The notes: generated by a model not told the origin, from the letters alone. Positions 1 to 9,897 are shown, counted from the stretch's first letter. The stretch: 64,000 nt of DNA from Rhodoferax fermentans (GCF_002017865.1 NZ_MTJN01000002.1:1550001-1614000), one strand, 5' to 3'. Numbers and translations are program-made.

Positions 1-323
1 TGGTCCGCTTTGGGGTACTGCCCCACCAGAATCAGCAAGGCCAACAGCCGCTCTTCGTTATAGGGTGAGGCCAGCAAGACGTCGCAGTCAGCCAGTGGCA
101 GCAGACGAAACTGCTTGGCAAGCTCGCGCACGGCGGGGACCACAACACCCAGAAAGTGATCACCTTCGCCGTACTGGCCTGGTCCGGTTTTGAAAAATCC
201 GGCCAAGAACTTCGCTTTCTCAGGGTCGGCCCATGCCCGCAAGGCCGCTTGGGCACGCAGGCAGTCTGCACTCCCGACACATTCAGCACCGAGCGACAGG
301 TTGGAAGCGGCCGTCTTGTTCAT
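1..323 (-). CDS. DNA alkylation repair protein, AlkD-like (partial)
   Basis: The reading frame starts at 323 and stays open to the window edge, so only about 107 N-terminal residues are visible. The motif FFKTGPGQYGEGD followed by FLGVVVPAVRELAK and the helix ending NEERLLALLIL is typical of the COG4912 HEAT-like repeat family of AlkD DNA glycosylases. These remove bulky or cationic alkylated bases such as 7-methylguanine or 3-methyladenine from DNA in the cytoplasm. The catalytic part of the fold lies outside the window. It is read away from the FAD dehydrogenase gene, with about 130 bp between the two starts. Family call is from motif recognition; substrate is inferred. Confidence 0.8.
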   Translation of the reverse strand, partial: MNKTAASNLSLGAECVGSADCLRAQAALRAWADPEKAKFLAGFFKTGPGQYGEGDHFLGVVVPAVRELAKQFRLLPLADCDVLLASPYNEERLLALLILVGQYPKAD

Positions 324-455
324 TTTTTCGTCGCAGAGTTTGCAGAAATTCTAGACCGCAGGCTTGCGCGCTGAGCACCCGCCAGGCCCAATCTGACGGC
401 GCAGCGTACCGCGCCATTTATCATCACCCCCCTGCTTGATGAACACGAGCCCGCC

Positions 456-2255
456 ATGATCAGACTCTCAGAACTCAAACTTCCCCTGTCCGCCCTGCCG
501 GTGGTGACCCGCCGCTCTGCCGATGCCCCGGCTGAAACCGATGCCGACCGCGCACCCATCATCCATCCGTTTGAGGCCCTGACGCGAATGAGCGCGCAGG
601 CGTTGGGTGTGGACCTAGCAGACATCACCCACTTGCACGTCTTCAAACGCAGTTTTGACGCGCGCAAGGCCGAACTGCTGGCGGTGTTCATCGTCGACGT
701 CACGTTGAACGATCCGGCGCTGGAAACCCGGCTGCTGGCCCAGTTTCAAGGCAACCCACACATCCAGCCCACACCCGACATGGCTTACAAGCTGGTGGCC
801 AGCGCGCCCGCCAATTTGCCGCGGCGTCCGGTGGTGGTGGGTTTTGGCCCGTGTGGCATGTTTGCCGCGCTCATTTTGGCGCAGATGGGGTTCAAACCCA
901 TCGTGCTGGAGCGTGGCCGCAAGGTGCGTGAACGCACCAAAGACACCTGGGGCCTGTGGCGCAAACACGTGCTCAACCCCGAGAGCAATGTGCAGTTTGG
1001 TGAAGGCGGCGCCGGCACGTTTTCGGACGGTAAGTTGTGGAGCCAGATCAAAGACCCGCGCCACCTGGGCCGCCAGGTGATGACCGAGTTTGTGAATTTT
1101 GGCGCGCCGCCCGAGATTCTGGTGGAAGCGCACCCGCACATCGGCACCTTCAAGCTGGTCAAGGTGGTCGAGAACCTGCGCGAACGCATCATCGCCCTGG
1201 GTGGCGAAATTCGCTTTGAGCAGCGCGTGATGGATGTCGAGGTCGACACAGCCAACGGCAAACGCCAGCTGCGTAGCCTGACGGTGCTGGATCAGGCCAG
1301 CGGTCAGACGTATGACTTGCGCGCCGACCAGGTCATCCTGGCGCTGGGCCACAGCGCACGCGACACCTTTGCCATGTTGCATGGGCGTGGTGTGGCCACC
1401 CAGGCCAAACCGTTTTCGGTGGGCTTTCGGATTGAACACCCACAAAGCCTGATCGACCGCGCACTGTGGGGCCGCCACGCGGGCAACCCGGTGCTGGGCG
1501 CCGCTGCCTACAAGCTGGTGCACCACGCGCAAAACGGCCGCGCCGTCTACAGCTTTTGCATGTGCCCGGGCGGCACCGTGGTGGCCGCCACGAGTGAGCC
1601 GGGCCGGGTCGTGACCAACGGCATGAGCCAGTACTCACGCGCCGAGCGCAACGCCAACGCCGGGCTGGTGGTGGGCATCGAGCCCATCGACTACCCGCAA
1701 GACAGCGCCGCGTTTATCGAGGCTTTTGGGCCTGTGACCGGCGAACAATATGCGCAGGAAGCTCTGGAATTGAGAGCACTCGACCCGAAAGCCGTGCACC
1801 CACTGGCGGGCATCAACCTGCAGCGCCAGCTCGAAGCCAACGCCTATGTGCTGGGCGGCAGCACCTACGAAGCACCCGGCCAGCTGGTGGGTGACTTCAT
1901 CCGGGGTGAGGCATCGAGCCAGTTTGGCAGTGTGTTGCCCTCGTACAAACCGGGCGTCAAGCTGGGCGATTTGCATGGCGCCCTGCCCGACTACGCGATA
2001 ACCGCGCTGCGTGAGGCGCTGCCGGTGTTTGGCAAAAAGATCAAAGGTTTTGACCTGCCCGACGCGGTGTTGACCGGGGTGGAGACCCGCACCTCGTCGC
2101 CCTTGCGCATGCCGCGTGGTGAGGATTTTCAGAGCATCAACACGGCGGGTCTGTATCCGGGTGGTGAAGGCGCGGGTTACGCGGGCGGCATCCTGTCGGC
2201 GGCGGTGGATGGCATCAAGCTGGCGGAGGCGCTGGCGCGGCGGGTAGTTGGGTAG
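456..2255 (+). CDS. FAD-dependent dehydrogenase (COG2509-like)
   Basis: A 599-residue flavoprotein. A dinucleotide-binding glycine motif (VVVGFGPCGMFAA) lies near residue 126, followed by an acidic strand end (IVLERG) as expected for FAD binding, and a C-terminal GLYPGGEGAGYAGGI motif closes the FAD site. About 120 residues precede the FAD domain, as in the uncharacterised COG2509 dehydrogenases. The substrate is unknown. The gene stands alone, converging with an AT-richer gene; a short palindromic repeat between the two could end transcription of both. Confidence 0.8.
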   Translation: MIRLSELKLPLSALPVVTRRSADAPAETDADRAPIIHPFEALTRMSAQALGVDLADITHLHVFKRSFDARKAELLAVFIVDVTLNDPALETRLLAQFQGNPHIQPTPDMAYKLVASAPANLPRRPVVVGFGPCGMFAALILAQMGFKPIVLERGRKVRERTKDTWGLWRKHVLNPESNVQFGEGGAGTFSDGKLWSQIKDPRHLGRQVMTEFVNFGAPPEILVEAHPHIGTFKLVKVVENLRERIIALGGEIRFEQRVMDVEVDTANGKRQLRSLTVLDQASGQTYDLRADQVILALGHSARDTFAMLHGRGVATQAKPFSVGFRIEHPQSLIDRALWGRHAGNPVLGAAAYKLVHHAQNGRAVYSFCMCPGGTVVAATSEPGRVVTNGMSQYSRAERNANAGLVVGIEPIDYPQDSAAFIEAFGPVTGEQYAQEALELRALDPKAVHPLAGINLQRQLEANAYVLGGSTYEAPGQLVGDFIRGEASSQFGSVLPSYKPGVKLGDLHGALPDYAITALREALPVFGKKIKGFDLPDAVLTGVETRTSSPLRMPRGEDFQSINTAGLYPGGEGAGYAGGILSAAVDGIKLAEALARRVVG

Positions 2256-2270
2256 TTATTGGTCACATTG

Positions 2271-2308
2271 GCCTGCAGCCCTTATCTTTCAAGGGCCTGT
2301 AGCTATCG
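2271..2308. repeat. short intergenic repeat, copy 1 of 11
   Basis: Pattern GCC-tgCAGCCCTT-N6-AAGGGCctgtaGCTATC: a CCCTT/AAGGG stem flanked by gcctg and gctatc. It sits between two convergent genes and can form a terminator-like hairpin on both strands. Confidence 0.75.
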
Positions 2309-2422
2309 TTTCTTTGGATTGCTTGGTGCGCGTGGCGCTAGGCGAGCGGCGGGGTAACCGTTCTGCCGACGACGATATCCCTTGACAGTCAAGTCTCGAT
2401 AAAAAAATCAGACCACATACGT

Positions 2423-3316
2423 CTACCCTCCGATAAGACCGATTTGGTTTCCCTTCGGCCCGCGGACTACGACATCTACTTTACGGACCTCGTACTCGGT
2501 GTGTACCACTTCGTTGTCATATCCGTAGGAGACTTCTTCATAGAGAGTAACGCGAAGCGAGTCACCAGGACCCAGCTCCACGAGTCCCTTTTGAAAGTTG
2601 TCGAGCCAATATTCATCACAAATCTTAGCCTCAATAGTCAGCGTCCCGTACTTGAATGTCCACTTTGAGGTTCCGAGATAGTCAGGCTTTTTGACTTTGA
2701 GGATTCGCTCCCCAGTGTTTTCTAACCGTTCCCGCGTAACTATCTCACGAATGACTTCACCAGAAACAACAAGGTCTGGATTGAAACTGGATCTACCTTC
2801 CAGGGATGCGAAAGTTGCGCGATCACGCTTTTCAAGCGGCACCATTGCGTCGTTTACCGCTGATATGTCAGACAGGAGCGAGGGAGTGTCAATCTGAGCA
2901 TATGCGGGAAGAAGCTTAATGTCAGTGTCATGGGCGAGCTTTGTTAGATCAGCTTCGAGTCGCTTCACATCCTCTCGGTCAGATATTTCATTTCTTTCCC
3001 CGCACCAATCAAGGATTGTGTGCTTACCCTTTAGCAGGAAGTGACCGATCAGCTTCTTTATGTCACCCTGCTGAAGCGGTTCGTCTGGTATCGCGTCAAT
3101 GACAGTTCGCAAACGTGACTTTAACGAGGCGGCTTCGATATCTTGAAGAACAAGGCTTGTCCGAACGGAAGCGCCGAGCATCGGAGCAAGATGACCATCT
3201 AACCGTTGGAAGGCATCAATTAGTCCCGCCATGGAGCGGAAAACTCGCGTCGGATCACCTTCGCCTCTGGCGAACTCGATGCGAATATCGAAGTCGACAA
3301 ATGCTCGGTCATTCAC
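2423..3316 (-). CDS. hypothetical protein, AT-richer than its surroundings
   Basis: A 297-residue soluble, acidic protein with no signal peptide, no membrane segment and no motif I recognise. It seems to have an alpha-helical N-terminal half (residues 1-150) and a beta-rich C-terminal part with many alternating charged and hydrophobic residues. A GGAGGTGG ribosome binding site lies about 11 bp before the ATG. Base composition and codon use are visibly more AT-rich than in neighbouring genes, which suggests recent acquisition. It stands alone between two copies of the short intergenic repeat (copy 1 downstream, copy 2 upstream). No function can be given. Confidence 0.65.
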   Translation of the reverse strand: MNDRAFVDFDIRIEFARGEGDPTRVFRSMAGLIDAFQRLDGHLAPMLGASVRTSLVLQDIEAASLKSRLRTVIDAIPDEPLQQGDIKKLIGHFLLKGKHTILDWCGERNEISDREDVKRLEADLTKLAHDTDIKLLPAYAQIDTPSLLSDISAVNDAMVPLEKRDRATFASLEGRSSFNPDLVVSGEVIREIVTRERLENTGERILKVKKPDYLGTSKWTFKYGTLTIEAKICDEYWLDNFQKGLVELGPGDSLRVTLYEEVSYGYDNEVVHTEYEVRKVDVVVRGPKGNQIGLIGG

Positions 3317-3645
3317 GATATATCCACCTCCGGTCTAACTTGATGTGGCCCAGTCGTCCCGCTTGCTGAATCAGTTGCGGAAGATACCGGGGTTCAAGCA
3401 CTATAGCCAGCGCATCACCCCGGCAAACTTACATGGCATGAAGTTCTTCTTCCAGTGGCAACAGCACAACGGTGATTCGCGTTGTCTGTGCGGCATGGGG
3501 GGACGTATCTGCACGATTGGCAGCCCATCTCAGCGCCAACACACCTTTGCGCAAAAAGTGCCTACATCCCTCATAGATTAAGGGATAGCCGCTATCAATA
3601 CCATACTAATCCAGCCACCCTCACAAGCTGGCGGTTGGCTCTGAC
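3317..3645. other. intergenic region, 329 bp
   Basis: Holds the promoter side of the AT-richer gene and copy 2 of the short repeat (3560-3600). A plus-strand frame of 78 codons crosses it, but it has no ribosome binding site or recognisable similarity, and I do not call it a gene. Confidence 0.5.
3560..3600. repeat. short intergenic repeat, copy 2 of 11
   Basis: gCCTACATCCCTcatagattAAGGGATAGCcGCTATCAAT: same architecture as the other copies, with a central TCCCT/AGGGA stem. Confidence 0.7.
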
Positions 3646-4194
3646 TCAAGCCGCTTCCCCAGCTTCCAGCCGTAGCAGCAAGTCGTTGGCCTCCACAAAC
3701 TGCGCCTCGCTGAAGACGCGGATACCGGCACTTTCCAGCAGAGCCGCTGTCACGCCGCGCTCGACCATGCGCTGGCCGGTGAAACTGCCGTCGTAGATGT
3801 AACCCGAGCCGCAGGAGGGGCTGCCTTCCTTGAGCACGGCCACGCGGATGTCTTGGCTTTGGGCTTGTACCAGCACGTGCCGGGCGCCGGAGATGAATGC
3901 ATCCGACACGTCCTGGCCTTGTCGGTCAATCACCCTGGCTTGGCCCAGCAAAACCTTGGCGCCGCCCGCGCCCAAACTGATTTCAGCGGGTGGGCGTGGC
4001 ACGGGCAGGCCGCCTGAGACCTCGGGGCACACCGGGACCACGCGGCCCTGTGCTAACCAGCGTGCCAACACCTCGCTGTCGCAGCGTTTGTGGATGGCGT
4101 TGTAACGGACCGGGCTGCCAAGCAGGCAGGCGCTGACCAGCACCAGCGGCAAGGGTGCCGGCCAGACGGAGGGGGGTGCGGCGTCGCGGCTCAT
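3646..4194 (-). CDS. DUF523 family protein
   Basis: A 182-residue protein beginning with the family signature VSACLLGSPVRYN near residue 20, followed by VPVCPEVSGGLPVPRPPAEI and, further on, KEGSPSCGSGYIYDG. These cysteine-containing motifs define DUF523; the biochemical role is not established, but conserved cysteines suggest metal or cluster binding. The start at 4194 overlaps the stop of the methyltransferase gene by four bases (ATGA), which implies translational coupling; a longer upstream extension exists in frame but is only the shadow of that gene. Confidence 0.85.
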   Translation of the reverse strand: MSRDAAPPSVWPAPLPLVLVSACLLGSPVRYNAIHKRCDSEVLARWLAQGRVVPVCPEVSGGLPVPRPPAEISLGAGGAKVLLGQARVIDRQGQDVSDAFISGARHVLVQAQSQDIRVAVLKEGSPSCGSGYIYDGSFTGQRMVERGVTAALLESAGIRVFSEAQFVEANDLLLRLEAGEAA

Positions 4195-4937
4195 CGTGGC
4201 ACCAAAACAAACACGCCCCAGCCCAGGTACTCGCGGGTGTAGGTGGCGTAGCGCTGTGGCTCGGAGTGGAGCCGGGCGCGCACCTCGGGGGCAAAGTCGT
4301 CGCCCGGGTTGGCATCCAGCCAGCGGCGCATGGTGAGCCATTTGGCGGCCTCGTAGCGGTCCCAGCTGTCCTGGTCGGCCAACACCATTTCAACCACGTC
4401 GTAGCCCAGGTGGCCCCAATAGGCGATCAGCGCGGGCAGTGTGTAGAAGTCGCTGATGGCGTGGGCCTGGCAGCCTTGGGCCACCTCTTCGGTCGGGGGC
4501 AACTGGCGCCAAAACGGCTCACCAATGAGGATGATCCCGCCGGGGCTCAGGCTCTGCGCCAGCAGCGCCGCCGTGCCCGCAATACCCCCGGCAATCCAGG
4601 TGGCGCCCACACACGCGGCCACATCCACCTTCTGGTCAGAAACGTACCCTGCTGCATCACCGTGGATGAACTTGACCTGGTGGGCCACGCCGAGTTCTTG
4701 CGCACGGTGTTGGGCTTGCTCGGTGAACAGCTGGCTCATGTCAACACCGGTGCCGGTGATGTGGTGGTCACGCGCCCAGGTGCACAACATCTCGCCCGAG
4801 CCGCTGCCCAGGTCGAGCAGACTGGCCCCAGGCGTCAGTCGTAATGCCGCGCCGAGGGTGGCGAGTTTGTCGGGGGAGAACGGGTTGTGGATGCGGTGCG
4901 CGCTCTCGGTGATGGTGAAGATCCGTGGGATGTCCAT
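4191..4937 (-). CDS. class I SAM-dependent methyltransferase, YjhP-like
   Basis: A 248-residue Rossmann-fold methyltransferase. The SAM-binding motif LLDLGSGSGEML is at residues 40-51, with a GVDMS acidic loop and DVAACVGATWIAGG further on. The C-terminal half, with GEPFWRQLPPTEEVA, DVVEMVLADQDSWDRYEAAKW and a final TREYLGWGVFVL, closely follows Escherichia coli YjhP, whose substrate is not known to me. The first gene of a two-gene unit with DUF523 (four-base overlap). Codons for GYVSDQKVDV are nearly repeated in a non-coding stretch at 15371-15399. Confidence 0.85.
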   Translation of the reverse strand: MDIPRIFTITESAHRIHNPFSPDKLATLGAALRLTPGASLLDLGSGSGEMLCTWARDHHITGTGVDMSQLFTEQAQHRAQELGVAHQVKFIHGDAAGYVSDQKVDVAACVGATWIAGGIAGTAALLAQSLSPGGIILIGEPFWRQLPPTEEVAQGCQAHAISDFYTLPALIAYWGHLGYDVVEMVLADQDSWDRYEAAKWLTMRRWLDANPGDDFAPEVRARLHSEPQRYATYTREYLGWGVFVLVPR

Positions 4938-5334
4938 GGCAGAGAAAGTCCTGGCAGGTGTTAAGGGTCCATGTGATCACGTTGTGAGTGATGTCACCAA
5001 CCGCCCAGAGGGGTGGACGGCTGTGCCCTGTGGTCCTGCGGGCTGGATCAGCGGCGAGAGGCACCGGGCTGCAAAGACTATAGCGCGCGCCTCACAGCGG
5101 CATGGCAGGAATGGGAAGAGGAATTTGTCCCAGTGGCGCTGTCGCAACAGCCCAGCGGGAGACAGCCACCACCGTCAGCCTCTCAATGAACCCGTAGAAG
5201 CCTTGAGCACAGAGCAAGATGTCTTCAGGCACCAGCACGTCAGAACCGCTGGCGGCTGACGACCTGTGAAAGATATGCGTCGGGCGGCGCCATCTCTCGA
5301 CGGGGGTCGAAGGCTATGGGTTTGTCATCGAGCC
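4938..5334. other. intergenic region, 397 bp
   Basis: No gene is supported. It must hold the promoter of the methyltransferase-DUF523 unit; a TATAGT hexamer on the minus strand near 5078-5083 is a possible -10 element without a convincing -35. It also carries the 3' end of the efflux operon transcript. Confidence 0.4.
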
Positions 5335-6738
5335 CTACTCGGTGACGCGCTTGTCTGCCTGCGAATGGCCGCCACCCAGCGCCTTGTAAAGCGCAACGGC
5401 GTTGGCCATCTCGGCGCTGCGCAGATCCAGCAGGGTTTGCCGCGCGGCATACAGTTGCCGTTGTGCATCGAGCAACTCCAGGCGGCCATCGACACCGGCT
5501 CGGTAGCGAAGGTCTGACAGCGCAAGCCGCCTTGTCGCGCTGACCACCACCCGCTGTTGCGCATCCACTTGACGGCCGTAGGTTTCCCGCCCAGCGAGCC
5601 CATCGGCAACTTCGCGGAACGCGATCTGGATGGCTCGCTCGTATTCGGCCACCGCGCTGGATGTGCGCACTTCAGCCAGACGCAACTCGGAACGCAATCT
5701 GCCCGCATTAAAAATCGGAAGGCTGAGCTGTGGCGCAAAACTCCAGACCCGGCTGCCGCTGTTGAACAAGTTGCCCATCTCCGGGCTGGCATAACCCAGA
5801 GCGCCGGTCAGCGACAGACGCGGAAAGAACGCTGCTCGTGCCGCACCGACATCGGCATTGGCGGCGCGCAAATTGTGTTCGGCTTGAAGAATGTCCGGGC
5901 GGTGTGTCAGCAGCTCGGAAGGCAGTCCTGCCGACAGTACGGGCCGGGGCAGATCGTCCAGCAACAGCGCAGTCGGCAAACCGTCGGGAATCGCTGTGCC
6001 AAGCAGCAATTGCAGGGCATTGCGGGTTTGCTCCAGCGCACGGGTGCGCGCCTCCAGGTCGGCCTCGGCGCTGGCCACCTGCCCCTCCGCTTGGGAGACA
6101 TCCAGCCCGCTGCTCTGCTTTGCGGCTTTCAGACTACGGGCCAACTCAAGGGATTGCCGCCAATCCGTCAAGGTTTGCTGCGCCAGCCGCAACTGTTCCT
6201 GCGCAAAGAGCCCGGCATGGTAGGCATCTGCCACCGCGCCGATCAGGGCGACCTGAGCGGTCTTTTGCCCTTGCTCACTGGCCAGATAGCGGGAAAATGC
6301 CGCGTCGCTGAGCGCACGTGCGCGGCCAAACAGGTCAAGCTCGAACGCACTGATGCCCAGCCCCAGGTTGTGCTGGGTGCTGACAGAAGATCCGGCGCTG
6401 CGGCTTTCGCCACGTTGGCGGGTGACACCCGCAGTTGCGTCGATTGCGGGCAGTTGCATCGCGCGCTGAATACCGTATTGCGCTTGCACGGCCTGGACGT
6501 TCAAGGCAGCCAAACGGAGATCGCGGTTGTTCTCAAGCGCCAGGCTGATCAGACCTTGTAGATGTGGGTCGGGAAACATCGCTCGCCAGTCCAAGTCTGA
6601 GATCTTGGCTTGTGTATCCGCGCCACTCGCCAACGGGTAGCGCGTCGGCACGGGCGCTTCGGGCGTTACCAAGGGGGGTGTCAGCGAACAAGCCGACAGG
6701 CCCAAGGCTAGTGCCAGCAAAAACAGGTGTCGTCTCAT
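5335..6738 (-). CDS. RND efflux outer-membrane lipoprotein (OprM/AdeC/NodT family)
   Basis: A 467-residue outer-membrane channel of a tripartite efflux pump. The start at 6738 is chosen because AGGAG lies 8 bp upstream and gives MRRHLFLLALALGLSAC, a lipoprotein signal with lipobox LSAC (Cys17). Two OEP repeats follow, with long helical stretches rich in Ala, Gln and Leu (for example around VQAQYGIQRAMQLPAI and RSELRLAEVRTSSAVAEYE). It is the last gene of the MFP-RND-OMF operon; its start lies six bases after the stop of the RND gene. It would form the trimeric exit duct. Confidence 0.92.
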   Translation of the reverse strand: MRRHLFLLALALGLSACSLTPPLVTPEAPVPTRYPLASGADTQAKISDLDWRAMFPDPHLQGLISLALENNRDLRLAALNVQAVQAQYGIQRAMQLPAIDATAGVTRQRGESRSAGSSVSTQHNLGLGISAFELDLFGRARALSDAAFSRYLASEQGQKTAQVALIGAVADAYHAGLFAQEQLRLAQQTLTDWRQSLELARSLKAAKQSSGLDVSQAEGQVASAEADLEARTRALEQTRNALQLLLGTAIPDGLPTALLLDDLPRPVLSAGLPSELLTHRPDILQAEHNLRAANADVGAARAAFFPRLSLTGALGYASPEMGNLFNSGSRVWSFAPQLSLPIFNAGRLRSELRLAEVRTSSAVAEYERAIQIAFREVADGLAGRETYGRQVDAQQRVVVSATRRLALSDLRYRAGVDGRLELLDAQRQLYAARQTLLDLRSAEMANAVALYKALGGGHSQADKRVTE

Positions 6739-6743
6739 GGGTA

Positions 6744-9700
6744 TCACTCCTCTTGAGCCTGAACATGACGCGACTGGCGCGCTGCGCGCCAGGATGCGAA
6801 ACGCTCCTGGAAGCCCATCACAAACACAAAAAACACGGGCACAAAGAAGATCGCCAGAACGGTGGCGCTGACCATGCCGCCGAACACCCCTGTACCGATG
6901 GCATGCTGGGTTTCGGCACTGGCCCCCATGGCCAGCATCAAAGGAACAACGCCCAGACCGAAGGCCAGCGAGGTCATCAGAATCGGCCGCAGCCGCAAGC
7001 GCGACGCTGTGAGCGCCGCATCGACCAAGCTGCTGCCTTGGTCACGCAGCTGTCTGGCCACTTCGACAATCAGGATCGCGTTCTTGGCGGAAAGCCCGAT
7101 CACAGTGATCATGCCGACCTTGAAGAACACATCGTTGGGCATACCTCGCAGCAGCACCGCAAGCACGGCGCCCAGCAAACCCAAAGGCACCACCAGCATC
7201 ACCGATACCGGAATACTCCAGCTTTCGTAAAGTGCCGCCAGCACCAGAAACACCACCAGCATCGACAGGGCCATCAGCATGGGGGCCTGTGCTGCGGATT
7301 GGCGCTCCTGCAAGGACTGCCCCGTCCAGGATACGCCAAAACCGGGTGGCAGCTGTTTGACCAGACGTTCCATCTCGGCCATGGCCTGGCCGCTGGAGAC
7401 CCCCGGTGCTGCGCTGCCGGTGACTCGCACCGCCGGGAACCCCTGGAAACGCACCAACTGTTGCGGCGTGTCGCTCCAGACCGGCTTCACCAGTTCGGAG
7501 AGAGACACCATGCCGCCGTTGGCGTTGCGTACATGGAGCTTGAGCACATCATCGATCTGCATGCGTGCGGGTGCATCCGCCTGAACAATCACTTGCTGCA
7601 TACGCCCGGCATTCGGGAAATCATTGACATAAAGTGAGCCCATGGCCGTAGACAGCGTGTCGCTGATGCTGGTGAAAGCGACGCCCAGGGCCTCTGCCTT
7701 CTGACGGTCGATATCCAGGCGGATGCTGGTTCCGGTCGGCAGCCCTTCCGGAATGACTTCGGTCACCAGCTTGCTTTGCGCCGCCAGCTTGAGCAGTCTG
7801 GCCTCGGCGGATTTCAATGCCGCGTGTCCCTGGCCTGTGCGGTCCAGCAGGCGCATGGTGAAGCCCGAGGTCGTGCCCAGCTCATCAATGGCAGGCGGTA
7901 GATGACTCATGACCATTCCATCAGACGTATCGGCCATGGCCTCTTGGGTCAAGGTCAGCTCTTCACGTGCCGTCGCACCGTCGCGTTGCCCCCAGTCCTT
8001 CAAGGTTGTGAAGGACATCGCAGCATTCGGGCCAGAGCCTGAGAAACCAAAGCCGAGGACGGACAGGCTGGACTCGATACCCGGGCGCGACACAATGTGG
8101 CGCTCGAACTTTCGCACGACATCCAGGGTTCGCTCACTGGTTGCATCGGCCGGCAACTGGAATACCGTCATGAAGTAACCCTGATCCTCCTCGGGCAGAA
8201 ACGAGGAAGGCAGTTGCCTGTATCCGACCAGCAGGACCGCCGTCAGCGCAGCAAATACCAGCATGACCCTGCCGGACCGCATGATCAGCCTGCCGACCTG
8301 AGTTTGATAACTTTGGCTCATCTGCTCAAAGCGCCGGTTGAACCAGGTCGAAAAGCGATCTCGCGGGTGATGCGCCGGATCAACAGGCTTCAGCAGCGTG
8401 GCACACAAAGCGGGCGTCAGGCTCAGTGCCAGGAAAGCCGAGAACAGAATCGATACGGCCATCGACAGACTGAATTGTTTGTAGATGGCGCCGACCGAGC
8501 CGCTGGCAAACGCCATGGGAATGAACACAGCCGTCAGCACCAGCGTGATGCCGATCACTGCCCCAGTGATCTCTTGCATGGCCTTGATGGTGGCGGCGCG
8601 CGGAGACAAACCCTCGTGCGCCATGATGCGCTCAACGTTCTCAACCACGACGATCGCGTCATCCACCACGATGCCAATCGCCAGCACCATGCCGAACATG
8701 GTCAACACATTGATCGAGAACCCCGCCAACAACATCACGGAGAACGTTCCGAGCAAGGCTATCGGAACCACGATCGCGGGAATCAAGGTGTATCTGATGT
8801 TCTGCAAGAACAGGAACATCACCAGGAATACCAGCACCATGGCTTCGGCCAGCGTATGGAGAACCTTTTCGATCGAGATCTTGACGAAAGGCGCCGTATC
8901 CAGCGGAACGGAATAACTCATGCCAACCGGCATCGCCTTGCTTAGCTCTTCCAATCGCGCTTTGATGGCATCCGATGTTTTTACCGCGTTGGCGCCTGGC
9001 GCAAGTTGCACGGCCGCGGCAGTGGCACTCTTGCCGTTCTCCCGAATGTCAAAACCATAGGCCGCAGCCCCGAGTTCAACACGTGCAACATCGCCAAGCA
9101 CCACCCTGGAGCCGTTCGCCCCAGCCTTGAGCACAATGCGGGAAAACTCTTCAGGGTCGGTGAGTTGCCCCCGAATTGTGAGTGGCACGGTGACACGCTG
9201 ACCCGGTAACGTCGGAGCCGAGCCAATACTGCCGGGCGCGATAGGTGCATTCTGCTGGCTGATGGCTGCGGACAGATCGGCCATGGTCAGGCCGTAGGCA
9301 ATCAGCTTGTCGGGGTTGACCCAGATCCGCATGGCCCGTTCGGCACCGAACAACTGCACACGCCCGACACCCTGGATGCGACGTAGCTCTTCCACCATGT
9401 TACGAGCCATGTAGTCACTGAGCTCGACTTCACTGAAGCGACCGTTGTCTGATCTCAGTGCGATGATCATCAGGAAGCCGGACGAAGCCGACTCCACCGT
9501 CAGACCATTCTGGCGAACAGCCTGGGGCAGGCGAGATTCAACCGATTTGAGTCTGTTCTGTACGTCGATCTGAGCCATCTCAGGATCTGTGCCCGGTTTG
9601 AACGTTATCTCGACCGAGGCCGAACCCGAGGTGTCGGCCGATGACTCGAAATACAACAGGTTCTTGACACCGGACAACTCCTTTTCGATGAGGCTGAGCA

Positions 9701-9881
9701 CCCCATCACTCATCGTCTCCGGCGTGGCGCCCGGATACGTGGCCATCACGGTGACACTGGGCGGCGCAACGGATGGATACTGTGCAATCGGCAGGTTGGG
9801 AATCGCGATGACGCCGAGCACGATGATGAACAGGGCGATCACCCAGGCAAAGACCGGGCGATGAATGAAAAACTTGGGCAT
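6744..9881 (-). CDS. RND efflux transporter, HAE1 family (AcrB/AdeB-type)
   Basis: A 1045-residue inner-membrane drug/proton antiporter. The start at 9881 gives MPKFFIHRPVFAWVIALFI, the standard N-terminus, with GGGAGA upstream. Twelve membrane spans and two large periplasmic loops are evident; the proton-relay aspartate pair is seen in GIVVDDAIVVVENVERI. Ends of the porter domains (NFPNAGRMQQVIVQ, SGQAMAEMERLVKQLPPGF) match AcrB-like pumps. It lies 16 bp after the membrane fusion protein gene, in an operon controlled, by context, through the adjacent AdeRS-like pair. Hydrophobic and amphiphilic drugs are the expected substrates. Confidence 0.95.
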   Translation of the reverse strand: MPKFFIHRPVFAWVIALFIIVLGVIAIPNLPIAQYPSVAPPSVTVMATYPGATPETMSDGVLSLIEKELSGVKNLLYFESSADTSGSASVEITFKPGTDPEMAQIDVQNRLKSVESRLPQAVRQNGLTVESASSGFLMIIALRSDNGRFSEVELSDYMARNMVEELRRIQGVGRVQLFGAERAMRIWVNPDKLIAYGLTMADLSAAISQQNAPIAPGSIGSAPTLPGQRVTVPLTIRGQLTDPEEFSRIVLKAGANGSRVVLGDVARVELGAAAYGFDIRENGKSATAAAVQLAPGANAVKTSDAIKARLEELSKAMPVGMSYSVPLDTAPFVKISIEKVLHTLAEAMVLVFLVMFLFLQNIRYTLIPAIVVPIALLGTFSVMLLAGFSINVLTMFGMVLAIGIVVDDAIVVVENVERIMAHEGLSPRAATIKAMQEITGAVIGITLVLTAVFIPMAFASGSVGAIYKQFSLSMAVSILFSAFLALSLTPALCATLLKPVDPAHHPRDRFSTWFNRRFEQMSQSYQTQVGRLIMRSGRVMLVFAALTAVLLVGYRQLPSSFLPEEDQGYFMTVFQLPADATSERTLDVVRKFERHIVSRPGIESSLSVLGFGFSGSGPNAAMSFTTLKDWGQRDGATAREELTLTQEAMADTSDGMVMSHLPPAIDELGTTSGFTMRLLDRTGQGHAALKSAEARLLKLAAQSKLVTEVIPEGLPTGTSIRLDIDRQKAEALGVAFTSISDTLSTAMGSLYVNDFPNAGRMQQVIVQADAPARMQIDDVLKLHVRNANGGMVSLSELVKPVWSDTPQQLVRFQGFPAVRVTGSAAPGVSSGQAMAEMERLVKQLPPGFGVSWTGQSLQERQSAAQAPMLMALSMLVVFLVLAALYESWSIPVSVMLVVPLGLLGAVLAVLLRGMPNDVFFKVGMITVIGLSAKNAILIVEVARQLRDQGSSLVDAALTASRLRLRPILMTSLAFGLGVVPLMLAMGASAETQHAIGTGVFGGMVSATVLAIFFVPVFFVFVMGFQERFASWRAARQSRHVQAQEE

Positions 9882-9897
9882 GGCAAACGTCTCCCGA

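Noticed and set aside
3345..3581. Plus-strand frame of 78 codons in the intergenic region after the AT-richer gene
   Set aside because: No ribosome site, odd composition, runs into short repeat copy 2; no support as a gene.
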